From positions 3,038,001-3,102,000 of the forward strand of contig NC_050736.1 of the NCBI RefSeq assembly GCF_014529535.1: a stretch of 64,000 nt of DNA, given 5' to 3'. Position numbers and translations under genes: made by a program. Source of the stretch: Bradysia coprophila (lineage: Eukaryota > Arthropoda > Insecta > Diptera > Sciaridae). Under the pieces are notes generated by a model that saw only the letters and a program-made list of their open reading frames with translations, did not search any database and was not told the origin of the DNA. Of the stretch, positions 37,768 through 47,675 are shown in pieces. The stretch's first letter is position 1, and the number at the start of each line of letters is the position of its first letter.

Positions 37768-37965
37768 ATGACACATGTCAAGGCACTTCAAGCAAACAAG
37801 CAAAAGTACTATTAATGACACCTGCCAAATAAAGTATTATTTTGTATGAAAAAGTTGCCCGAATTTTTTTACTTTACAGTGCCAAAATTTGTTTGGTACA
37901 CTGTCCAGTTTCAGTACCCTATTTAGAGAACCACTCATGCTTGAAGTGCGTTGCACATGTTAAAA
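37768..37965. repeat. Short TIR-type repeat, copy 2
   Basis: Ends ACATGTCAAGGCACTTCAAG and, inverted, GCTTGAAGTGCGTTGCACAT. The right half matches the repeat at 4190-4320 (ACTGTCCAGTTTCAGTACCC, then CTATTT and ACCACTCATGCTTGAAGTG). Confidence 0.55.
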
Positions 37966-39695
37966 TTTTAGGTTTATTCAACGATTTTTGGTGTAAATTT
38001 CATTGTAGTTGAAACTATTTTTTCGTATGATCTAAATCTTTTTTGTTTTTGAAGCTTAGAGACGTTGTGGTACAAGTTGATTCAGCTAGCTGTCTATCTG
38101 TCTTGTGAATGAAAATTGATTTCGCGTGGGGCAGGTAGTAAATCAGTTTTAAAGCTCAGGCCAATGAAGTACTTGAGGGGGTGCTATGAGTAAAATAAGA
38201 TTTAATTCATTCATTATTTGGATACATAAGAAAAGTCTGCGACGCTCTAATATGTGTGTTACAATTCGAAAGAGCTACTTATCATCAACACATCGATAAA
38301 CAGAAAATTGGCTTCATTCGAACCGATGAAAACGTGAGCCCAACAAATCAATAAACGAAAACAATAGTATTGAATTTCATCAATCAAACGTGAAATCTTT
38401 CGACGCTGGTGGTATACCATCAACATTACATTTTCTTCCACGTTCTCACTCAACAAAGTTTCATTTTCGCTTCCGATCACCGGAACTGAGACCGACCGCA
38501 AAAATTTACTTTTCGCTCCTGATTGTTATGTGCTCCAGTAATATGGTTTTTTACGCAAACAACGAAAGCGTAATACAGAATTATAGCATCATCGGGAGTG
38601 CAAAACACAAACTCAAATACAATTTTCAACAGATATTATGTTACTCTTGCATGGGATTATACCGCCTGTTTTAAAACACAACGAACAGAAACTCTCTTTT
38701 TTAGATGTGCTACTCGACTATAAACCACTTTTGTAAACCTACAAATGTTGCATACCCGCGATGTATATGTACATATTTGTGTATCGCAACGTATATATCA
38801 ATGTTGAAAGAAACGGTTTATTTTTCTTGACTTTGTGGTAAGAGGTAACAACAACGAAGACATTCACTTTAAAACAGTCACTCTTTTGAGAGCGAACGAA
38901 CGCAATCAATTTATTATATTTGAACGGAAACATTTCATAATTATTGGAAAGATTTTACGTATATATCTTTCCACTAGCCTCGCAAACACTGAAGTAGTTT
39001 CTTGTGAAAGGTCATGATTCATCAGAGTGCATAAGTGAGTGGGCCTTTTGTGCATTACTTATTAAAAGTGTCATGTACACCTTGATATCGGAAGTAAAAC
39101 TACTTCATGCATTAATTATTGATTGGTGGTGATCGTCACACATTAGATTATTAAGTATGGCTGTGTCTATATTGTTGTTATGTTGTCTTTTCTCATGTCT
39201 ATTTTGTGCATAAAATCTGATTTAATTTAGATTCTTTTTCGTTCGTTAAAATTTTATTGTTGCTGAGCTGGCAGCAGAAGTAAAAGATTTGATATGCTTG
39301 CCGTCTGTGAAAGGTTTAGAATTGAAGACATTTTAACCTAAATACTACGAAAAAAACCACATTGAATTTTGCGTCTATATACTCAAAGACACCAGTTATT
39401 ATATAGCCAGATGGTGGAACGTCCACTCACCAGTGTCATATAGATAATATCTGCTTTTATTTTCGAGTAGAACAATACAATGAGCAGCATATACGAGGAT
39501 AAAGTGTAACCGACAAAATTATATTTTTTAAATGTCTGATTAAAACTGCTGACAAATTTAAAATATTCAATGAGTAAGAGCGGAATTAAAATAGCAACAG
39601 TTCAAATCGCAATCGAAATGTTATGATTAGAGTGATTCACTGAATATTATTATGATTTGCATGTGTTATGTTTATTCACTCATTATGTTAGAAAA

Positions 39696-39703
39696 TATAT
39701 AAA
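39696..39703 (+). promoter_or_regulatory. TATA box candidate for Cht2
   Basis: TATATAAA, followed immediately by two direct copies of CGCTTCGAAAC. A splice acceptor (GTTTCAG) at 40583-40589 just before the Cht2 start codon shows that the gene has an upstream noncoding exon, for which this is a plausible promoter. No well-spaced initiator was found. Confidence 0.3.
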
Positions 39704-40618
39704 GCGCTTCGAAACCGCTTCGAAACAACCGTTTTTCAATTTTGTAATTCACAAACTCACTGTATCGTACAGCAGTTATAGCCTACACACCCTACGGTTT
39801 ATGTAAACTCATTTTTACAATAATTGACTTAACTCGTTACAGATATGCCGGTAGTGGAATCGTCTCATTTAAATTAATTTAAACTTTCCCTTGATGAGCA
39901 TTTGTACAGTTCACAGAGAAAGTAGTAGAAGAACAAATCAAACAAATTGCAAAGCCCTTCTCAGGATGTGAGTTGAATCATTCAGTAGAACAAGAATGCA
40001 CTATTCGTAGTTACTCACTCATGTCTCAAGGAAGCTCTAGCTATTTAAACAGAAGGTCATAATCGGTCAGCTGACTTTAATCCGGAGGAATATTCTTTGC
40101 AAATGTTATCAGAGTAATAACTGCAGTCAAATCGACTCTGTTATTCTGTTGCTCTGTTAACAGTTACAAGGAATATTCTAGCCGGAAAATAGTTTAGTTT
40201 CAGTTTTAGCTTCATCGAAAGTCGTAAAGTTTCAAAAGTTTAAACTTAATAGCTCTGAATAAGTGGTCGGTAATCAGTAAATGAAACTTTATTCGGGTTA
40301 GCCTGTCAAAATTAATTAAACAAATGAAATATGTGGTTAAAGCTAAATCGTGATGACTGATATTTTCATCTGTTATCTACAGTGACGACAAAAATAAGGG
40401 ATGAGCGTTGGCTATCGCGGTTTTTAATAGTACAATGCAAATCGAAACTAAAACTAATGAAGTAAAAGATTATGTACCTCGTTGACTGTTGAAAAAATTG
40501 TAGATAAGAAGAAGTAGATTCGATCATAAAATTAGGGATTTGGTTTTGCTTGCCCGTTAATCAATTTAAACCATAACTTGTTGTTTCAGCACCAAAAAAT
40601 ACCAACAAAAAAACCAAA

Positions 40619-43600
40619 ATGTCGCTAAACCAAATTTTAAACTTCATGTGCTTTGCTGTATGTTGCATGGCTGTAGCAGCTAGAACGGGTACATACTGTT
40701 TTGTCTTAATTAAACCGTTTAGCAAATATAAATATCATGGCTTTTGCCCACATTTCAGGACCATCACACGACAAAGTCGTTGTATGTTATTTATCAACAT
40801 GGGCTGTGTATCGCCCGAACCGTGGTTCTTACTCCATCGACAATTTCGATCCGAATTTGTGTACTCATGTCGTTTATGCATTTTCCGGTCTGGATTCTAA
40901 AACGGATACTATCAAATCACTTGGTAAATATAATTCTTTTATGGTTTCGTAAAATTGTTGTGTGAAATTTAACCAATGTATCTAATGGTATGGGGTTGTA
41001 GAAAGATGCTCGTCAGTGTTGGTTGTTTCTTTTATAAATAGCCAATACGAAATATTCAATCATTTATATGATAATCTTCGCTATCGGTTATATTATCCAT
41101 CTTATAATGCATGCGAAAACCAATGAATTCAAAACTTTATTTATGAATCTGTTTAGAGCAGAAGATTTGATAATGTACTCTCGTGGGTGATACCTCTTTA
41201 TGAAAAGTTTCTATATCGACATTTTCAACCATTATTCGGTGGAATTCAAAACTAATCTTATTCGAGCCGATGAATATACATTGTTGTGTGCCATGACATT
41301 GTTTTGTTCCAAAAATCTGATTGTTTTACAAACAAAATCAATTTAATATAGTCATAGAACTGAGTTAATTTAATTTAATTGAGTATTTTTGAATAACATT
41401 TTGCGAATGTCGACATTATGGGGGTATACGAACATGGAAAATCCATCAACAATCTTAGTGCAAATGGTAATGATAACGTTTTACCTCTAATCTCTAAATG
41501 ACATATAGATTCGCTTATCTTTAGGTAGAACAATAGGAAAATGTAAAGATAAGAAAATTTCCCACGTTACGAACAGGTTTGTTTTGTTAGTCAACGCACA
41601 ATGAAACGAACTAAAGACGTACATTAAAGGAAAATATTGCATTGATTGATATTTATCTGTTATCGATAACGACGACAAAAATAATGACAAACTCTGAGTA
41701 ATATGGTCGTTTATATAGGAAAATACATGTTAAAGAAATTGAAGTACAATATTTGAAATCAACTGACTAAAAATACTTTGATCGATGGAAGTAACAGATC
41801 CGACAATAATACTGGTCATATGCTTGCCCTCTGTAACAGGCTAAGGAAAATATCCGTTAAAATAATCGATTTATTGTCAAAAGATTTGTAGGCTTGCGCC
41901 GTCGTCACTAAATTTTATAATGGTCCAAAATAATTGTCTCACTTCCGACTTAGGTACTAAAACTGGCAAGTTTGACCGAAAGTGTATTTGAAATTTGGTT
42001 ATTTTGTCCTGTTTACTAGCGGTATTCGCTCGATGTGTTCTCAAAGAAACAATTAATCGACTAAAAACACAGAAATAGAAGAGATTATGATATGCACTGA
42101 CTGAATTGAAATTAGAGAGAAACTACGTTATGAACGAAAGGATGAAATTTAAGACATTATCGTTTTGAAAGATGTAAGTCCCTAATTTATAATATGAGAG
42201 GCAATGCGGGCTACATCTGTTGGCGATAGCCACAACCAAAATAAATGATAAACTACTAAGAAATACTAGGAAGTAAAAGATTCCATAATCCCATAAAATA
42301 GATTAATTCTTCTAACTGATATGGGAAGAAATTTATATATATTACACACTTGTCACGAAGAAGTCGAGGCTTACCGACCTGCTCCTGCACCTAAGCCTCA
42401 GATGGGCGTGTTGTGCTTACCCACAGTTACTTAAATTCTCTTAGACTTTTTTATGAATTTAAGGATTTCTGTTGAAGCAATACTCCAAATTGATTTTTAA
42501 TTGATTGTATACGAGCCTAGATGTGATGCTCTTGGTTTGACATACGCTGGACAATGACAGAGGAAGTGTTCTGTTGTTTCAATATCGCCGCACATATCAC
42601 AGTACGGGTCAGTCGATATACCTATCGTGTGAAGATGTTTTTTCAAAGTGGTATGATCTGTTAGAACGTTTGCGAGTCTTTTTATATTAGATTTGTTGAG
42701 CGATAAAAGATACCTAGCGTTTTTGTTGTTTATTTTGATTCAGTTTCTGGCTTGTCACAGTGTTCAAAGAATTCCAATAATTCTTGAATTTTTGAGCTTT
42801 CCAGTTCGACGTTATTCGTTGGAGAGTAGAAAGTGATACTGCGGTCGCTGGTTCGGGACCGGTGAAATGAGTGCTAGAAGCTAGTAGCTAGTGCTAGTTC
42901 ATCTGCTTTTTCGTTACCGGTAATTCTTGAGTGACCAGGGACCCAAGTAAGTGAGACTTGAATGGAATCCTACAGTCTTTGAATTGTGTCGCGACATTTA
43001 AGTACTATTGCAGACGAGAATTTATATCCTTTTATAGCTTTAATTCATAAGACCGCGCCGCGTATGTGATAATAAATTTTAACTCAATATATTTTCATAA
43101 CCAATACTTTCATGTCAACATTCACTCCATCCATGAATCGTATTTTCACATACGGTACATAAATTACGCATAGATCACGAAACATTCAATATAGAATATT
43201 TGAAAATATTGAAATTGGTCAATTTTCTGTGGCATACAGTCAATTAAATTCATTTGAATATTTCATATTTAATTTACCACAGTTGACACAGTCCCAATGT
43301 ACTGGTACACGTAATTAGTTTTCTTTCTCAACTAGTTGAATGTCGAATGCTCAATTCATGCCACATCATTATGTCGGACCATTGATTGCAATTTTCGTAA
43401 TCAAAATTTGGTGAAAATCATTAGAATTGGAAAATGTTCCAAGTGAAAATGGTTATTTACGAAAAAAATTGATGCCGCTTGTCACACTCACAACGAAGAG
43501 TTGAAAATCTTACCTGTTGCAGGTAACTTAACTCCAGGTAATCTATCTACTACAGCTGTAGATTTTCTATGGAGAAGGTGAGCTACAGCTGTAGATTGTA

Positions 43601-46117
43601 GAAGCTATTGGAGACAAAGATACCTGCGACAAGTAAAATCTTTACACTTTTTTGCTTGCAAATTTTGCAAATTATGATGCTGAAGTGCATAATGGTTGTT
43701 TATGACATCGAGTGCAAAGTACTTTATTAGGCTCTAGTATGTGTGCAACAGAGACATCTAAAGTTTGCAAATATTTCACATTATGTAAAATAATGTGGCC
43801 TTAAATTGGACAGTGTCCGATTGCAGACTACGTTTATATTAGTGATGTGCGAAATACAGTGTAATGAAATTTTCATGCGACTTTGATAAAACGCATTGAA
43901 GGACTTTTTAATCCACTGCATTTTGAAAGGATATAAGCAAAAAATGTCAAACACACCAAAACGTAGAAAATTAAAAATCCGTTTCACTTTGGTGCATCGT
44001 TGCATATGAATGCAGATTAATTCGTTATGGTTTTGTTTGCTCTTCAAACGATTCTGATCTGCTCTATCGTTAGTCATAAAACTGCGCCTTTCTTCTGCCG
44101 CAAGTGCATTCACTGCGTTACACAAAAATTATTCAAACGAATTTAATTTCAGAGAAACGAAATTTTGCTTTATAGTTTCACAAAGTACCTATACGTACGG
44201 CGGCGCAGCGTTTTAAGGGAAATATAAATTTCTATTCGGAAATTGTGTTAGCACGATACAACCGTCACGAAATAATATAACATACGACTAAACATATTAC
44301 ACTACATCCACCCACAAATTGCATATTAAATAGAATCTCACTGAATATTAAAGACTGAATTCGCTAACAAAAGCCGAGGAAATAATATAGGTGACCGCTT
44401 AGGATCCAACTCAGCAGATTCGTCGAATTGTGTATGTGTGTCAGTCTTTATTAAATGATTGCCGAAAAATTAAATTTCATAAAAGATGAGCATAAATTTA
44501 ATCGAGTTTGCCGCTATACAAAATTGCATCTGCGGAAAAGTTTTCGCTTTTGAATTTTGTTTTAAATTATTAATTTTGCAAACACTCAATGCAAGGCAAT
44601 GATGAAAAACGGGATAATATTAATACTAACATGTCACCCAATGAAATTTAATTTTAGATCCATGGCAGGACCTAAAGGATGACTATGGCAAGGGTGGTTA
44701 TGAACACTTGACATCGTTGAAAAAGAATCACCCACATTTGAAAGTTACGTTAGCCGTTGGTGGGTGGAACGAGGTATGAGAATGTGGTTTTTCGCTTTCA
44801 TATTTCGTAATTATAAATAAAATTTTCAATCAAGGGCTCTAAAAACTATTCGATAATGGCTGCTGATCCGAGTCGAAGAACGAGATTTGTTAAAAGTGCG
44901 CTGGATTTCGTAAGGTAAAACTAGCAACGAACACTGAAGTCTGAAGTTGACATTAATTAATTTACTTACCTCAATTTTTAGGAAATTTAATTTCGATGGG
45001 TTGGACTTAGATTGGGTGAGTTGAAGTACACTTACAAAAATTTCAATCAAATTTCAGACTATGATATTACTCTATACATAGTGTTGTTGATGTAATCATA
45101 TCTCCCAGATTTATTTGTAATTTGTTTAAAAATTAATTCACTAATTTACAGGAATACCCAACTCAGCGCGATGGCGAACCAGAGGATCGTGAAAATTTCG
45201 TTCATTTAGTAAAAGAGTTGAAAGACGCACTGAAGCCACACAATCTGTTACTAACGAGTGCCATTGGTGCATCGAAAAAAGTCATCAATGAAGCGTATAA
45301 TGTCCGTGAACTATCAAAATATTTGGACTTTTTGCACATTATGTGTTACGATTATGGCGGCAACTGGGACAGAAAAATAACCGCAAATGCTCCGCTTCAC
45401 AGTGACGATGAACTAAACGTTGAAACAACCATCAAACATCTGATAAAATTGGGAGCAAGTCCGTCCAAAATTGTAATGGGAGTGCCGTTCTATGGACGCA
45501 CTTTCATAACGGAATCAGATGGAAATTACGGTGATCCATCTTCCGAAGTGCCATTCCAAGGACCATTTACGCGAGAGAACGGTTTCTTGGGATATAATGA
45601 AATTTGTGCGTTGCTAAGCAATCGATCGGCTAAATGGACCACCACGTGGGACTCAGCAACATCGCAGGGTATCGCTCGATTCAGAGATGAAACAACCGGT
45701 GAAACTAAGGTGGTTGTTTATGATAGTACGCGATCCATTGCCAAGAAGATGAGATTCGCAATGGAAAATAAATTGGGCGGAATTATGACATGGTCGATAG
45801 ACACCGACGACTTTTTAGGTGATTGTGATATGGAAACAGAAACGTTTGACGATTTCGGTAATGCGGCTGGTGTTAAACTGACGTTCCCCAAACGAGTCAA
45901 CTCCAATTATCCGTTACTGAGAACGATAAACGAAGGCATTATAATTGCATTGGATGAAATCGATCAAGAAAATGCAATCAGAGAGAGTGAAGTTGATAAT
46001 GAAATTTCGCATGGTGATGAGAATGGTAATGGTGGAAATTTGTGTAGTGCTGTGCCAACAAATGTACTTGTTGTTGTTGCTTCTCTATCGTGTTTTATGT
46101 TGTGTCGCTTTTTATAA
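40619..46117 (+). CDS. Cht2: Chitinase 2, GH18, probably GPI-anchored
   Basis: Exons 40619-40688, 40759-40923, 44658-44773, 44835-44914, 44982-45015, 45152-46117; 476 residues. A GH18 chitinase acting on chitin outside the cell, in cuticle or tracheal matrix. After a signal peptide (about 1-22) come VVVCYLSTWAVYRPNRGSYS, LCTHVVYAFSGL, VTLAVGGWNEGSKNYS, and the catalytic DxxDxDxE motif FDGLDLDWEYP, with the acid/base glutamate present. Then come HIMCYDYGGNWDRKITANAP, VMGVPFYGRTF, ENGFLGYNEIC and GGIMTWSIDTDDFLGDCD. The segment NYPLLRTINE, an acidic stretch with NEISHGD, and a terminal hydrophobic tail (NVLVVVASLSCFML) match fly Cht2 and not the secreted chitinases with chitin-binding domains; the tail fits a GPI-anchor signal. 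An intron falls exactly between the Trp and catalytic Glu codons. Intron 2 is 3.7 kb and repeat-rich. A splice acceptor before the ATG implies a noncoding first exon. Confidence 0.93.
41640..41850 (+). repeat. Dispersed repeat, copy 2
   Basis: Best-preserved partner of 1196-1400: TTATCGATAACGACGAC, AAAATAATGACAA, TTGAAGTACAAT, TTTGATCGATGGAAGTAA and ACTGGTCATATGCTTGCCCT occur in the same order in both. Confidence 0.7.
42360..43070 (-). mobile_element. LINE fragment in the Cht2 intron
   Basis: On the minus strand the decayed RNase H region reads IKAIKGYKFSSAIVLKCRDT, then IQRL, a stop, then DSIQVSLTWVPGHSRITGNE and KADELALA. Further on comes LANVLTDHTTLKKHLHTIGI with the zinc-knuckle-like CDMCGDIETTEHFLCHCPAY. 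This is the 3' end of a non-LTR retrotransposon different from the one at 27550-28420. Several stops and frame changes show it is older. Antisense to Cht2. Confidence 0.7.
43500..43640. repeat. Palindromic repeat with ACAGCTGTAGATT
   Basis: TACAGCTGTAGATT occurs twice (about 43551 and 43591) and ACCTGTTGCAGGTAACTT at the left faces TACCTGCGACAAGT at the right. Related to 15190-15310. Confidence 0.5.
43670..43800. repeat. Half of a 50567-50893 type palindrome
   Basis: Contains GACATCGAGTGCAAAGTACT, TTATTAGGCTCTAG and AGAGACATCTAAAGTTTGCA, which match one arm of the element at 50567-50893. The other arm is missing or too diverged to see. Confidence 0.55.
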
Positions 46118-46134
46118 AGGAAATAGACTTTGAG

Positions 46135-46140
46135 AATAAA
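46135..46140 (+). terminator. Polyadenylation signal of Cht2
   Basis: AATAAA 18 bases after the Cht2 stop codon. Confidence 0.55.
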
Positions 46141-46754
46141 TGGAAAATTTTAAACAGGGAAAAGGCTTGGCGTTTCTTTTTTGTTTGCTTTAAATTCAAA
46201 TTGAAAATTATTCATCGCGTTGATGCCAACAGAATAAGTTTAACTCACTTTCGTTTTAACGTTGCGTAACTGGTTATTGCTGTGAAATAAAAATAAGTCA
46301 ACCGGATTGCGACGTGCAGGCGATTAAACCGAAGATTTCCTTATGTGTTTACAAATAAATGCATTGTCTAAATACCGAACAACCTTGAGGTGCTGTCGGT
46401 TCTGGCAGAAAATCACTAAATAATCACCGTCTGTCGTCAGCAGCAGTAATGACACTATGAAACATATTCAATGGCCCTGAAAGATCAAGGTCGTATCGAA
46501 AATTCTAAATTATGAAAAGTGGTCGTTGAGACATCCAATTGAACATATAAACGATTTTATTGGCTGGTTTTACAACACCCAAGCAGCACACACTCATAAT
46601 TTTGTTTACATGCAAATACGTACAATTCAATCGAAAGGTTATCAGTAAAACACTTGATAAGCCACTACACTTCAAATATCAATTTAATCCCAACACGATA
46701 TTTTTCACCTAAACCAAGTAACAGCCATAGCCAGTCGGAAAAGGGAAAATCCAA
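46141..46754. other. Spacer between convergent Cht2 and the peptide gene
   Basis: No gene. ATTAAA on the minus strand (46683-46688) is a possible polyadenylation signal of the antimicrobial peptide gene. Confidence 0.45.
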
Positions 46755-47138
46755 TTAATAATTGTGTATAAAGTGAATACTACCACCGACTTTCGATTTA
46801 CCATTTTGACCGAATTCGTCAATATGTTGCTGATACTTTGCATTGCCATCGAGACGTGATCGTCCGTCAACACTTTTCCAAATGTTAGCTTCTAGTGCGG
46901 CCGTTATATCCGTTCCAGTATCGTCTTCATGATCGACCGAGAGATTGAAATCTAATTGTCGCTTTATCCGCCTATCCAATTCTTTATTTTGATCCTTGTC
47001 ATGGTTGTGTTGCACGATCGCGTTATTTCTTCTGTGGCCATCGTTTTTGTGATGAATTGCGGGCAGTCCAAGTGTTAAATAAATTGATGCCAATATGACT
47101 AATAGTTGATACAGAAAGTGCAGTCGTAAACAAATCAT
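46755..47138 (-). CDS. Attacin/diptericin-like antimicrobial peptide precursor
   Basis: A single exon of 127 residues. Residues 1-24 (ending IYLTLG) form a signal peptide. A His/Asn/Lys-rich propeptide follows and ends in the furin-type site RIKR at about residue 59-62 (DRRIKRQ). The mature peptide of about 66 residues (QLDFNLSVDHEDDTGTDITA onward) has the glycine-domain signature of attacins and diptericins: ANIWKSVDGRSRLDGNAKYQ, then QHIDEFGQNGKSKVGGSIHF and a final aromatic. This parallels the fly diptericin pattern of W-S-D-N-G-R, Y-x-Q-H and K-V-G. Such peptides are secreted by fat body and act on Gram-negative bacteria; induction by the Imd pathway is usual, but no clear kappaB site was found nearby. 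A TATA box and initiator precede it. It is convergent with Cht2. The family call rests on the C-terminal pattern and precursor design; a related glycine-poor peptide family remains possible. Confidence 0.75.
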   Translation of the reverse strand: MICLRLHFLYQLLVILASIYLTLGLPAIHHKNDGHRRNNAIVQHNHDKDQNKELDRRIKRQLDFNLSVDHEDDTGTDITAALEANIWKSVDGRSRLDGNAKYQQHIDEFGQNGKSKVGGSIHFIHNY

Positions 47139-47239
47139 TTTTGTGACGAAAAAATATGAGCAACTCGAGAAATGTTATCGGCAAGAATTTTGTTTGGAAA
47201 CTGAAATGTACGAGAACGTAAATCATTTTATTATCACAA

Positions 47240-47275
47240 AACTGATGTATGAGCATAGGGTGTCAAAGATTTATA
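47240..47275 (-). promoter_or_regulatory. TATA box and initiator of the peptide gene
   Basis: On the minus strand TATAAA (47270-47275) lies 32 bases before the A of TCAGTT (47240-47245), textbook spacing for an inducible insect promoter. The predicted 5' UTR is about 105 bases. Confidence 0.6.
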
Positions 47276-47464
47276 TTTCCGACTCTGCTATAAATTTTCG
47301 ACCAAAGCAAAGAGAAATAGTTTAAAACGACTATCACACTTCATGTATTAATTTCTGCCATTTTCCATAAACTTCCACATACTAAGCTTGAAAAAAGAAT
47401 GAAGGAAACAAAAATTCTTTTAGAAAAAAATTCCGAGATCATTAGTTCAATATTGTTCAGCTCT

Positions 47465-47675
47465 GAACTTGAACCCAAAAATGTTATTTTGATTAAAACC
47501 AGAAGTTCCAAAATTGTTTCCGGATTTCTCAAATTATCATCGTGCCATCACAAAATCAGAAAAGAAATATTTTGGGATCCCACGAACTTGACCCCACGAA
47601 TTTTATTCCTCGTCGATTGGAACCAAATTTTTGAAAATCGGTAAAGATTTACTCAAATTATCGTGCCATCAATTG
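47465..47675. repeat. Two imperfect direct copies of about 120 bases
   Basis: GAACTTGAACCC (about 47466) through TCAAATTATCATCGTGCCATCA, and GAACTTGACCCC (about 47583) through TCAAATTATCGTGCCATCA, share both ends in the same order. An old tandem duplication upstream of the peptide gene. Confidence 0.45.

Larger units (their letters stand above)
35352..39690. other. Intergenic, no gene recognised
   Basis: More than 4 kb without a supported gene. Overlapping short frames at 38259-38674 on both strands lack family features and splice signals. Repeats at 36041-36420 and 37768-37965 are described separately. Confidence 0.5.
40924..44657 (+). other. Second intron of Cht2, repeat-rich
   Basis: Holds a dispersed repeat copy (41640-41850) and relatives near 40365 and 42210, a LINE fragment (42360-43070), an ACAGCTGTAGATT palindrome (43500-43640) and part of a palindromic element (43670-43800). 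No alternative Cht2 exon was recognised. The 40365 relative lies upstream of the first coding exon, not in this intron. Confidence 0.6.

Noticed and set aside
38259-38674. Overlapping open frames on both strands
   Set aside because: No start context, splice sites or family features, and neither strand shows protein-like composition.
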